Part shown: piece after piece, positions 46,228 through 56,900 of the stretch
How positions within the stretch are numbered: the first letter of the stretch is position 1
Layout of the letters: each line of letters begins with the position of its first letter
Made by a program: the position numbers and the translations under genes
Notes under the pieces: model-generated
What the model was told of the DNA's origin: nothing
The model's input: the letters and a program-made list of their open reading frames with translations, nothing else
Database searches by the model: none
Assembly: GCA_965276005.1 (NCBI GenBank)
Contig: OZ254962.1
Coordinates: 2,901,791 to 2,965,790, forward strand
Length of the DNA stretch: 64,000 nucleotides
Direction: 5' to 3'
Source of the DNA: G965232465 sp965276005
GTDB lineage: Bacteria > Pseudomonadota > Alphaproteobacteria > JAQWUY01

Positions 46228-46551
46228 TTATGTGTTCCAATAGACAGTAACAATTTTAATGCCGTACCGTTCGTCTGGAACAATAGTAATTACCATTGCC
46301 ATTTGTGCATCAATGGTGTCGTAAATTTCATACTTCCAACACTTATTTTGCCCCATTGCCCTAATGGGCTTACATGTACCATTTTGTAGGATATGTTCGA
46401 TAGTATCCAAATCAAAATCCCGTTCGACTATGCGTTGTAAAGCATGTTGTGTATACTGCACATCCACACCATCCGCCAACATGTCAGACAGCATTTTCAT
46501 TATATCATGTGGGTCAAAATCTGTGTTTTGCATAGTGGTATTGTAGGACAT
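46228..46551 (-). CDS. DUF4258 domain protein (probable toxin of a toxin-antitoxin pair)
   Basis: 107 residues. DVQYTQHALQRIVERDFDLD, TIEHILQNGTCKPI and WKYEIYDTIDAQMAMVITI followed by YGIKIVTVYW follow the DUF4258 pattern (T-x-H-A-x-x-R-x-x-x-R, then a beta meander), a fold related to BrnT/RelE-type RNases. Genes of this family are commonly paired with MqsA-type HTH antitoxins. Here the next gene begins with such an HTH domain, so the two genes look like a toxin-antitoxin pair whose antitoxin has acquired an NTPase. The ATG at 46551 or the Met seven residues later could be the start. Confidence 0.78.
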   Translation of the reverse strand: MSYNTTMQNTDFDPHDIMKMLSDMLADGVDVQYTQHALQRIVERDFDLDTIEHILQNGTCKPIRAMGQNKCWKYEIYDTIDAQMAMVITIVPDERYGIKIVTVYWNT

Positions 46552-46598
46552 TTTGTCCTGTTATACAAGAAAAAAATTGCATTTTGCATATTTTTACA

Positions 46599-46920
46599 GG
46601 GGCTGGCATAGATAATTAACCAGAAATGAGTTATAATGTTATCTATGAGGTTTAGAAAAAGCAAAATTATTTGGTACAAACAAAAGCAGTTAATTGAGCA
46701 TTTTATTGCAGGAACGACTGCTCGATGTGCTAGTGAGTTATTGGACATGAATCGCAATACGGTTACTCTATATTTTCGTCATTTACGAGAGATTATTGCT
46801 TATGAACTAGAACAGCAAGGAATGTGAGTGGCGATTTAATCACAGTGATTTTAAGTCGCAAAAAAGACAATTAAAACAGTGGGCTAGAAAATATTTAAGT
46901 TAGTTATCTATGCCAGCCCC
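46599..46920 (+). mobile_element. 322-bp internally deleted IS1595 derivative (MITE-like)
   Basis: Complete inverted repeats at both ends (GGGGCTGGCATAGATAATTA at 46599; TTATCTATGCCAGCCCC ending 46920). The first 180 bp or so encode the transposase N-terminus (MRFRKSKIIWYKQKQLIEHF to ELEQQ). They join directly to the last 100 bp of the IS. Outer parts match the full copy at 6019-6743 almost base for base, with the frameshift base restored. About 400 bp are missing. Confidence 0.85.
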
Positions 46921-47551
46921 TAGATTATTTTATTGCAGGTTCTACGGTGAGATGTGCCGGTGAATTGATTGGTGTTCACCGCAATACTGCTATATTATAT
47001 TTTCGTCATTTACGAGAGATAATAGCTTATGAACTAGACCAACAAAGCGATGAATTATTTGGGGGTGAGATAGAAGTAAACGAAAGTTATTTTGGTGGTA
47101 CCCAAAAGGGCAAACGAGGATGGGGTGCAACCGCCAAGACGCCTGTATTTGGCTTGCTTATAAGGGGTGGCAAGGTTTATACACAGATGATACCCGATGC
47201 AAGTAGCGATACTTTAATCCCAATTATTGAAAGTGAAGTTGTTCCTGATAGTATTGTATATAGTGACGGTTGGAAAGGATATAATGCTTTGGATGTCAAA
47301 GATTTTCACCATATGCGGATTAACCATAGTACGGAGTTTGCAGATGGTGATAATCACATAAATGGTGTTGAGAAATTTTGGAATCAAGCCAAACGCCATA
47401 TGCGAAAATATAATGGTATTGCTAATCACAATTTTGTGCTATACTCGAAAGAGTGTGCAAGGCGATTTAATCACTGTGGTTTTAAATCGCAGAAAAAGCA
47501 ATTAAAACAATGGGTAAAAGCATATTTATGTCAGGTATCTATGCAAGCCCC
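46921..47551 (+). mobile_element. IS1595-family copy lacking its left end
   Basis: The transposase frame (46930-47552) starts inside the N-terminal HTH region (FIAGSTVRCAGELIGVHRNT) and runs through VNESYFGG, SIVYSDGWKGYNALDV and NHINGVEKFWNQAKRHMRKY. The right repeat is degenerate (GTATCTATGCAAGCCCC). Glu-to-Asn change at the VDESYFGG acidic motif (VNESYFGG) would remove a catalytic acidic residue. The copy abuts the MITE-like element, so the two were probably joined by recombination. Not expected to be active. Confidence 0.8.
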
Positions 47552-47565
47552 ATAATCTATTAACT

Positions 47566-47760
47566 GCTCTTGCTTGTATGTCGAGGGTAGAACGCACCTT
47601 TGCGATGTATAAAGTTCACTACAAGTTATCAAAGACCCGTTTTGTGGGCTTGACAAAGAACACGACCTTTTACGGCACAGTAGCCATAGCCCACAACATC
47701 CAAAAAGGGGCAAGTTTTCTAAGTAAATACGGTATCCCCACCCCAAAAACCACAGGGTGA
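47566..47760 (+). pseudogene. IS5-family transposase, C-terminal fragment (copy 1)
   Basis: From 47580 the frame gives SRVERTFAMYKVHYKLSKTR, FVGLTKNTTFYGTVAIAHNI and a stop at 47758-47760. This is the last 60 residues of an IS5-type DDE transposase (the R-x-x-VER-F catalytic Glu region and the A-x-N end). Nothing of the first part remains. The DNA from 47585 to 47887 is nearly identical to 50652-50954. Confidence 0.8.
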
Positions 47761-47887
47761 ATCTGTCTAAAATCTAAAAACACACCCTATTTTAAGCATA
47801 TTTTACGACAGCGAATAAAAAATACACCAACATAACGAAAAACATTTGACATCATAAAACAAAATATGTATGCTTAAGCCAATAGAC
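47585..47887 (+). repeat. About 300-bp direct repeat, copy 1 (IS5 tail plus outward promoter)
   Basis: Nearly identical to 50652-50954, differing at only a handful of bases. It includes the transposase end and the non-coding IS tail. It precedes the protease gene. Confidence 0.88.
47846..47874 (+). promoter_or_regulatory. Outward sigma70-type promoter in the IS5 tail, upstream of the protease gene
   Basis: TTGACA (47846-47851), 17-bp spacer, TATGCT (47869-47874). The expected start is about 50 nt before the protease ATG at 47932. A small hairpin (AGACC..GGTCT, 47884-47907) lies in the leader. Confidence 0.72.
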
Positions 47888-47931
47888 CAACCTTATGGGA
47901 AGGTCTCTTTAAATTTTTATTTGAGTATATT

Positions 47932-50373
47932 ATGAGATTGAGATTTGTTTTATATCCATTTGTTGTAACATCTGTCGCTGTTACTCTGGCAGCGTGTGGC
48001 GGCGGTAGTGGCGGTGCGGATTCCCTTTCAGAATCGCCGAAATCCATGTACCCAAGCAGTATTCCACGAAATGACAATATACAACAGAGATCGGCATCGT
48101 CTATTCGGACTTTAAACCAACCCCAACACATCACCTCAGGTATGGATGCCCAAGACGCCAATTTAAACCGATACACAGGAAAAGGTAAAAAAATTGGCGT
48201 CTGGGAAGTGGGTCTGTACATAAAAGACGATCCGGAATTTCAAGACGACAAGGGCAATACCCGCATGGGAACAGGCGTCGGCATGGACGGTAAAGATTTT
48301 AACGGATTCAGCAAAAACAATATGCCACATATGCAATATTGTAAAGTAAGAGAGATAGGGGTCACACTAAAAATGCCAGATAGTGGGCATTGTCCCTTTT
48401 ACTACACCGCCTATCGTAATAAGGGTGAACACGCTCTCAGCGTTGCTTCAGCCGCCGCAGGCACAAGATTTGGCATTGCCAATCAAGCAACCATAGTACC
48501 ATACCAAGTGGGTCGTCTTTCTGGTGCTGTTTCGTTTAGCCAAGGCGACAGCATCATCCCGGAACCCATTATGACTCATGCAGCAGCATACCAACACGCT
48601 ATCGACAATAAGCTGATTGCCATAAACAACAGCTATTCATCTAGTGTGAGATACGCTGTAGAGTATACGAACTGTATGAAAACCAAAACCCGTGAAGTAT
48701 GTGACGAATATCAAAAATCTAGATTGCCTTCTGAATTTATAGTCAGCAAAATAGAGAGCTATTACGATGATTTTGAAGCATCGAAAAACAATCCTATCGT
48801 AGTATACGCAACCGGAAATGACGGCAAAGACGAAGCAAGCATAGAAGTACGGGCGGGATATTACAGACCCAAAGTTGCACAGTGGCTTATAGGCGTTGCC
48901 GCCATCGATAAAAATGGTCGAGAAGCATCTTTTTCAAACCGCTGTGGGGTGGCAAAATACTACTGTATGACCGCCTTAGGCTCCGGCGTAAAAGCCAGAA
49001 ATCGCAGTTTTCCTAGTGGCAAACTGATAGATGGCAATAGATACGGCACTTCCTTTTCCACCCCACTGGTAACGGGATCATTTGCCTTGATTAGCGAAAA
49101 ATTTTCCAGCCTAACCTCACAAGAAATCCGTTATCGCCTGTTATACACCGCCCGCCATAAACTAAAAAACGGCACAGCGTTAACCGACCGCACTGGCAAC
49201 CCAGTAACACCAATCGTTACAGACAAGTGTATCAGCCCAACGGGTTGTTCCAATCATTTTGGCAACGGGGCGTTACGCCTAGACCTAGCTATGGCACCCA
49301 TAGGACAAAGTAAAAGTGCCTACAATGGTAAAAGTCTGCTATCGGCACAACGGCAACCCATAAAAAATACCAAACTCGAGGCGTCCGGGGCATTTGGCTC
49401 CGGTATCAAACAAGCGTTTAACGACAAAGTAACCACCGTATACGATGCCCTAGACGCACCGTTTCAACACCGCATGAGTAGCTTCGTCAGCGGCGGACAG
49501 CACAACAACACATACTCCGCCCTAACACTGGCAAGCCAAGACCGCAACATACACACCACAAAAATTATAAACACCAGCGGGCTAGCCTATACCACAGACA
49601 GACACGACACCGCTACACAAATGGGATTCGTCGCCTCGAGCAACGGCGTTAATAGTATTTTGGGCAAGCACCTAAATTACCGTGCCAATGTAGGCACTAT
49701 GAACTTTATCACCGCCGTCGAACCCAATGACGGTACCCTTATGTACGGTGCCGAACGGATGTTTAGGTATAACAAAACCACCATCACCCCGCTTACCAAA
49801 ATCATTTACGAACAAAACAAAGTATTGGGGGCAAAAGGATCGGCAACGCTGGCAACCACCGGGGCAAGTACCAGTACCTTTATCGGCATGAAAGCCCAAA
49901 CCCACATACAAGGCATCGATATATACACCTATGCCCATTATGGCATTACCCGCACCCGGGGCGATTTTGGCGTCAGCCTACAAAACCTAAACAATATCGA
50001 GTCGAATGATTTCGGGCTGTCGTTTAGCAAAGGTTTTGAAACCCTTCGTAGCAATGGCAAATTCGGGGTGGCGTACAGCATGCCGTTACGGGTAACCCGT
50101 GCCGATGCCACCCTGCACTACAACAGCGGCAGAGACAAAGACAAAAACCTATTTTACAAAACCGAACAGGTCGACATAACCCCCAACGGCAAAGCCCGTA
50201 TGATTGAGGCGTTTTACCAAACAGACGACAAACACAAATCGCACTCTTTACGGCTGCACATGGTACACAACCGGGACATAGACCACACCCGGGGGATAAA
50301 CGCCACTTCCATCGGGGCGTATTACAAAATTAAATTTAACAGCGATACTATATTTAAAAACCGCACCCCTTAA
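47932..50373 (+). CDS. Subtilisin-like (S8) surface lipoprotein protease, possibly an autotransporter of the NalP/SphB1 type
   Basis: 813 residues. A lipoprotein signal peptide ends in LAAC with the lipidated Cys at 22, followed by a Gly/Ser run. The subtilase domain shows IGVWEVGL (88-95, where VxDxG is expected), KGEHALSVAS (164-173, His167), VVYATGNDG (290-298, oxyanion Asn296) and YGTSFSTPLVTGS (371-383, Ser374). So Glu92 stands in place of the catalytic Asp. The C-terminal 330 residues resemble an outer-membrane beta barrel in their alternating strands. NalP and SphB1 are lipid-anchored subtilisin autotransporters that trim surface proteins, SphB1 acting on the FHA adhesin. Here the gene directly precedes an FHA-like adhesin, so it may process it. 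Its promoter lies in an IS5 tail. Confidence 0.82.
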   Translation: MRLRFVLYPFVVTSVAVTLAACGGGSGGADSLSESPKSMYPSSIPRNDNIQQRSASSIRTLNQPQHITSGMDAQDANLNRYTGKGKKIGVWEVGLYIKDDPEFQDDKGNTRMGTGVGMDGKDFNGFSKNNMPHMQYCKVREIGVTLKMPDSGHCPFYYTAYRNKGEHALSVASAAAGTRFGIANQATIVPYQVGRLSGAVSFSQGDSIIPEPIMTHAAAYQHAIDNKLIAINNSYSSSVRYAVEYTNCMKTKTREVCDEYQKSRLPSEFIVSKIESYYDDFEASKNNPIVVYATGNDGKDEASIEVRAGYYRPKVAQWLIGVAAIDKNGREASFSNRCGVAKYYCMTALGSGVKARNRSFPSGKLIDGNRYGTSFSTPLVTGSFALISEKFSSLTSQEIRYRLLYTARHKLKNGTALTDRTGNPVTPIVTDKCISPTGCSNHFGNGALRLDLAMAPIGQSKSAYNGKSLLSAQRQPIKNTKLEASGAFGSGIKQAFNDKVTTVYDALDAPFQHRMSSFVSGGQHNNTYSALTLASQDRNIHTTKIINTSGLAYTTDRHDTATQMGFVASSNGVNSILGKHLNYRANVGTMNFITAVEPNDGTLMYGAERMFRYNKTTITPLTKIIYEQNKVLGAKGSATLATTGASTSTFIGMKAQTHIQGIDIYTYAHYGITRTRGDFGVSLQNLNNIESNDFGLSFSKGFETLRSNGKFGVAYSMPLRVTRADATLHYNSGRDKDKNLFYKTEQVDITPNGKARMIEAFYQTDDKHKSHSLRLHMVHNRDIDHTRGINATSIGAYYKIKFNSDTIFKNRTP

Positions 50374-50459
50374 ATCCACAGTATGTGATAACATATGCTA
50401 AAATTTATATTGACAACACACTCGGGTTGTTGTATCGTCCCCCCTGCATTAGCACGAAC

Positions 50460-50827
50460 CAAAGTATTCCAGCGGGATGTTGGGTAATGAGAAGGAATTT
50501 TATGCGGACAGTGCGTATTGTTATCAGCAAACAAGCGACAAGTTAAAACGGTTTGGGATTACAAACAAGGTACAAAGCAAAGGCTATCGCAACCAACCAT
50601 TAAGCCAAGCAGATAAACAGCAAAATGCCGAAATTGCTCTTATAAGGTCAGGGGTAGAACGCACCTTTGCGATGTATAAAGTTCACTACAAGTTATCAAA
50701 GACCCGTTTTGTGGGCTTGACAGAGAACACGACCTTTTACGGCATAGTAGCCATAGCCCACAACATCCAAAAAGGGGCAAGTTTTCTAAGTAAATACGGT
50801 ATCCCCACCCCAAAAACTACAGGGTGA
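50460..50827 (+). pseudogene. IS5-family transposase, C-terminal fragment (copy 2)
   Basis: About 115 residues: GNEKEFYADSAYCYQQTSDK (the second catalytic Asp region), QADKQQNAEIALIRSGVERT (with the VER Glu) and FVGLTENTTFYGIVAIAHNI. The first half including the first catalytic Asp is missing. It lies just downstream of the protease and upstream of the second TPS adhesin. Confidence 0.82.
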
Positions 50828-50954
50828 ATCTGTCTAAAATCTAAAAACACACCCTATTTTAAGCATATTTTACAACAGCAAATAAAAAATACACCAACAT
50901 AACGAAAAACATTTGACATCATAAAACAAAATATGTATGCTTAAGCCAATAGAC
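50652..50954 (+). repeat. About 300-bp direct repeat, copy 2
   Basis: Second copy of the 47585-47887 sequence. Together the two copies flank the protease gene as a direct repeat, so recombination between them would delete it. Confidence 0.88.
50913..50941 (+). promoter_or_regulatory. Outward sigma70-type promoter in the IS5 tail, upstream of the second TPS adhesin
   Basis: TTGACA (50913-50918), 17-bp spacer, TATGCT (50936-50941). The adhesin ATG is at 50981, about 33 nt past the expected start. Confidence 0.72.
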
Positions 50955-50980
50955 ACACCTTATGTGGAGATCTAAATAGG

Positions 50981-53900
50981 ATGGTTTGTAACAAAAGTAT
51001 TATGATGACGGTGTCTTTTTATGCTGTTAGTGTATTGGTAGGCAACCTTGCTTATGCGGGGGAGCTCCCTGATGGTGGTAAGGTGGTTGATGGTAATGCC
51101 CATATTTATCAGCAGGATAGCACTTTACATATCGACCAAAACACGGACAAAGCAATTATCGATTGGAACAGCTTTTCTGTGGGTAAGGATAGTACGGTAA
51201 ACTTCAATCAGCCCGACAGGGAATCGGCAACCTTAAATCGTGTTACGGGGAATTTTACTTCGGAAATTGCCGGGCGGATTAATGCCAATGGCAGTGTGTT
51301 TTTGGTCAATCCCAATGGCATACTGATTACTGCCGATGGGACCATCGATACGGGTAATTTTGTTGCTTCGACTCTCGATATAGACAACAGCGATTTCCTA
51401 AATGGCGATTACACATTTACCAAGAGCGGTGAAAATGGCGTTGTTAGCAATCGGGGGACTGTTTCGGTCGATGATGGCGGTTTTGTGGCATTGCTTGGCG
51501 GAGCGGTTAACAACGATGGTTTTGTGCGGACCCATGTGGGGATGGTGGGTTTTGCCGGCGGCGAAAAGATTGTCATGTCGTTTGGCAATAGCGATTTCCT
51601 ACGGGTCGAGGTGCCTACGGATAAATGGCAACAGTTAAAAGATGCGGATGGCAACAAGGTCTCCGCTACTCTTGATTTAGACGGCACCATCGACTCTCGG
51701 GGCGGGTTTATCGACATTGCTGTTGCCGATGCGTCCGATATTCTTCGGCAAACTATTTCGATCGATGGTGTTATATCTGCAAATACTGTGTCTTCGCAGG
51801 ATGGGGTTATATCTATTAGTGGCGGCACTCTGGGGATTACCAGCAACGGGCGAATCACTGCCGATGCCGATTATGGCAATGCGGGACGGATAGATGTTGC
51901 GGTGCAATCGTTGAATATGGCGGCTCCCATGTCTGCCACCGCTGCAACCGGCAACGGCGGAACGATTAAGGTATCGCTACAACAAGGGGCAAGTCTCAGT
52001 CGGGGGGCGGTGTTGGATGTTAGCGGTAAACAGGGCGGTAGTATATCGTTCATTGGTGGATTGTCCGGCGATAAATATTATAAAGTGGTCGGTTCGGGCG
52101 ATTTTGTTGCTGATGGCAGCGATGGCACAGGTGGGTATATCGATATATCGAATAAAAACGGTTTGGTTGGGTTGTTTTCCGGCAGCATATCGGCAAAGGG
52201 TACGACTATGGGCGGACGAATCCGTATCGGCGGGGCGTTTCAAGGTGGGAGATACAATCCGAAAACCAGCTCTCTTGACACAAAAACCCAAGATTTATTT
52301 GTCCATCGCCGGTCTGACGCCAGCGGGCTTACCAGTGCCGGTAAAACTTCATTAGGTACGGGCGTACACATCGATACATCATCCGCATCGGGTGCGGGGG
52401 GTACGGTTGTGCTGTGGGCAGATCATACCACCAATAACTATGCCCAAATTACCGCAACTGGTGCCACCGGTGGCGGGGCGGTAGAAATATCGGGTAAGAA
52501 AAGAGTCGACAGCTTCGGTTTAAAACGGGTCGAAGTGGGTGACGGGGTCATCTTGCTCGACCCTAAAAATGTGGTTATTGGCAAGTTTTCTGATGGACTT
52601 TCACAGGCAAAACGCATTATGGCGACAACACCGTTGGTAAGCTTTAAACTGGATTTAGACGACAATGATAATTTTGGCAGTTCTGTTGCCATCAGCGAAG
52701 ACGGCACCAAATTAGCGGTGGGTGCAAGGTTTGATGACACGGGGGCTACCGATAATGGGGCGGTGTATCTGTTTAAGATCGATGGTAAAGGTTCCCAATG
52801 GGGTAGTACATTGATACAAGATTATAAAGTCGCCTATGGGTCTGGTTTGAATGTCAAACAGAGCAATGCACAATTTGGTAAATCTGTGGCGTTTAATGCC
52901 GATGGTACTAAGTTGGTTGTGGGCATGCCGTATGTGAAAAAGGCGTCCCAGTATCGCAGTGGTAAAGGTAGAATTTTCATGTTTTCTGTCCATTGGGGCA
53001 ATGGCGTTTATAAAACTGCTGAGCTTGAATATGGGGGCAATGGGTATTTTGGCACTGGCGTTGCGTTAAGCGATGATGGTACCAAATTAGCGGTTGGTGA
53101 AACCCATGATAGTGGCGGCAGCAAGGGCGATGCCAATTATATGTACAATGCGGGATCTGTGTCGTTGTTTGTATTGTATAGGGGTGGCAATAATTGGGGA
53201 ACTGCTCGTTGGCGTACGGGGCGTATTTTTCATAATGTTGGGGGGCTTACATTGTCTGCATATGATGCGTTCGGCTATTCTGTGGCGTTAAGCGGTGATG
53301 GGTCGAGATTAGCGGTCGGTGCTGAGGGTACTGATAGCAACAGAGGGGCGGTGCATTTCTTTACTGTCGGTGGATCCAGTTGGGGCAAAGCGGTTAGCCA
53401 CATCAGTAAAATAAGTAATGGCAGCGTAACAGAAGATGGGACTCGTCTTAGTTTTAATAGAGAAGATTTTTTTGGTGGCTCTGTTGCCCTGAGTGACGAT
53501 GGCACCAAATTAGCGGTAGGTGCTATATACGATGACACCGCAGGACAGGATTTAGGGGCAGTGTACTTATTTACTGTTGGCGGCACAACATGGGGGGGTA
53601 AAGTTACTTTAGCACGCACAATCACCGATGGTGTGGGTGTGGCGTTGTCTAGTATCGATAAATTTGGCTATTCTGTAGCATTTAATACAGACGGATCCCG
53701 CTTGGTTGTGGGTGCTGTCGATGATGACAGTCATGGCAATAACGCAGGAACTATATATTTGTTTGCTGTCGATAGTACCACATGGGGCAGTAAGGTAACG
53801 CAAGCGTTAAAACTGTCGCATGGGGCATCTCTACTTGCTACTATTTCTTTGGATGATGATGATTGGTTTGGTAGTAGTGTATCGTTAAGCAGTGATGGGA

Positions 53901-56900
53901 CGAAGTTGGCTGTCGGGGCTTATGGCGATGACGATAGGGGTTGGGATCGAGGGGCGGTATATCTGTACACCATTGTTACATATGGTGTCGCTGGTGCCAC
54001 ATGGGGCAGTACCGTAACGCAAATGGTAAAACTTTCTAGTAGCCGTGCCAGTGTTTCTTTGAGTGCTGATGGGACGAAATTGGCTGTCGGGGCACCTCAT
54101 GATGGGGGGAGGCGAGGGGCAGTGTATTTGTACACTGTTGGCGGTTCTGGTGCTACATGGGGCAATACGGTAACGCAAGCGGCAAAATTGTTTCATGGGG
54201 CATCTCTATCATCCGGCACTGTTTCTTTGGGTCAGTTTAGTTATTTCGGTAGTGGTGTATCGTTAAGTGGTGATGGGACGAAGTTGGCTGTCGGGGCTTA
54301 TGGTGATGGTGTTGGGGGTGCAAAGCGAGGAGGGGCGGTGTATCTGTACACTGTTGGCGGTTCTGGTGCCACATGGGGCAGTACTGTAACGCAAGCGGTA
54401 AAACTGTCGCACGGGGCAACTCTATCCTCCGGCACTGTTTCTTTGGATGATAATGATAATTTTGGTAGTAGTGTATCGTTAAGTACTGATGGGATGAAGT
54501 TGGCTGTCGGTGCTACAGGTGATGACGATGGGGGTTCTAATCGTGGGGCGGTGTATCTGTACACTGTTGGCGGTTCTGGTGCCACATGGGGCAGTACCGT
54601 AACGCAAGCGGTAAAACTTTCTGATAGCCATGCCAGTGTTTCTTTGGATGATTGGGATTATTTTGGTACTAGTGTGTCGTTAAGTGCTGATGGGACGAAG
54701 TTGGTTGTCGGGGCTTCCCGTGATGACGATGGGGGTTCTAATCGTGGGGCGGTGTATCTGTACACTGTTGGCGGTTCTGGTGCCACATGGGGCAGTACCG
54801 TAACGCAAGCGGTAAAACTTTCTGATAGCCATGCCAGTGTTTCTTTGGATGATGATGATAGGTTTGGTCGTAGTGTATCGTTAAGCGGTGATGGGACGAA
54901 GTTGGCTGTCGGGGCTTCCCGTGATGACGATGGGGGTTCTAATCGTGGGGCGGTGTATCTGTACACTATTGGTACATCTGGTGCTACATGGGGCGGTATA
55001 GTAACGCAAGCGGTAAAACTGTCGCATGGGACATCTCTATCATCCGCCACTGTTTCTTTGGATAATAATGATTGGTTTGGTATTGATGTATCGTTAAGTA
55101 CTGATGGGACGAAGTTGGCTATCGGAGCATGGGGTGATGACGATGGGGGTAGTACTCAAAATGCCAATCGAGGGGCGGTGTATCTGTACACTGTTGGCGG
55201 TTCTGGTGCCACATGGGGCAGCACGATAACGCAAGCGATAAAACTGTCGCATGGGGTAAGCATATCATCACATTCCGGTCGCTCTCTTTCTTTGGATGAT
55301 TGGGATATATTCGGTACTAGTGTATCGTTAAGCGGTGATGGGACGAAGTTGGTCGTCGGGGCTTATGGTGATGACGATGGGGGTTCTGGTCGAGGGGCGG
55401 TGTATCTGTACACTGTCGGCGGAGCCACATGGGGCAGTAAGGTGACGCAAGCGGTAAAACTTTCTGATAGCCATGCCAGTGTTTCTTTGGATGATAATGA
55501 TAAGTTTGGTTATAGTGTATTGTTAAGTGCTGATGGGACGAAGTTAGCTGTCGGTGCTACAGGTGATGACGATGAGGGTTGGGATCAAGGGGCGGTGTAT
55601 CTGTATACTGTCGGCGGATCCACCTGGGGCAGTACGGTGACGCAAGCGGTAAAACTTTCTGGTAGCCATGCCAGTGTTTCTTTGGATGATAATGATAAGT
55701 TTGGTTATAGTGTATCGTTAAGTGCTGATGGGACGAAGTTAGCTGTCGGTGCTACAGGTGATGACGATGGGGGTTATAATCGAGGGGCGGTGTATCTGTA
55801 CACTGTCGGCGGATCCACATGGGGCAGTACGGTAACGCAAGCGGTAAAACTTTCTGATAGCCATGCCAGTGTTTCTTTGGATTTTTTTGATGATTTTGGT
55901 AGTAGTGTATCTTTAAGTGCTGATGGGACGAAGTTAGCTGTCGGTGCTACGGGTGATGATGATGGGGGTTTTGGTCGTGGGGCGGTGTATCTGTACACTG
56001 TCGGCGGAGCCACATGGGGCAGTGCGGTAACGCAAGCGGTAAAACTTTCTGATAGCCATGCCAGTGTTTCTTTGGAGAATTTCGACTTGTTTGGTAGTGG
56101 TGTATCGTTAAGTGCTGATGGGACGAAGTTGGCTGTCGGTGCTACGGGTGATGACGATGGGGGTTTTGGTCGTGGGGCGGTGTATCTGTATACTGTCGGT
56201 GGTGCCACATGGGGCAGTACGGTAACGCAAGCGGTAAGACTTTCGCACGGGGCTATATTATCTGCTATTTCTTTGGATGATGATGATAGGTTTGGTAGTA
56301 GTGTATCGTTAAGCAGTGATGGGACCAAGTTGGCTGTCGGGGCTATGTATGATGACGATGGGAGTAGTAGTCAAAATGCCAATCGAGGGGCAGTCTATCT
56401 GTACACCATTGGTGCAGCTGGTGCCAGATGGGGCAGTACAGTAACGCAAATGGTAAAACTTTCTGATAGCCATGCTGGTGTTTCTTTGAGTAATTGGGAT
56501 TATTTTGGTAGTAGTGTATCGTTAAGCAGTGATGGGACGAAGTTGGCCGTCGGTGCTACGGGTGATGACGATGGGGGTACCGACCGGGGGGCGGTATATC
56601 TGTACATGGTCGGCGGATCCACATGGGGCAGTACAGTAATGCGAGCGGTAAAACTTTCGCATGGGGCTATATCTGCTACTATTTCTTTGGATGATGATGA
56701 TAGGTTTGGTAGTGGTGTATCGTTAAGCAGTGATGGAACCAAGTTGGCTGTCGGGGCTATGTATGATGACGATGGGAGTAGTAGTCAAAATGCCAATCGA
56801 GGGGCAGTCTATCTGTACACTGTCGGCGGTTCTGGTGCCACATGGGGCAGCACGGTAACGCAAGCAGTAAAACTTTCGCATGGGGCTATGTCTGCTACTA

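Noticed and set aside
46500..46757. Minus-strand frame spanning the promoter region of the DUF4258 gene and the MITE-like element
   Set aside because: It crosses the IS boundary and reads antisense to the transposase fragment.
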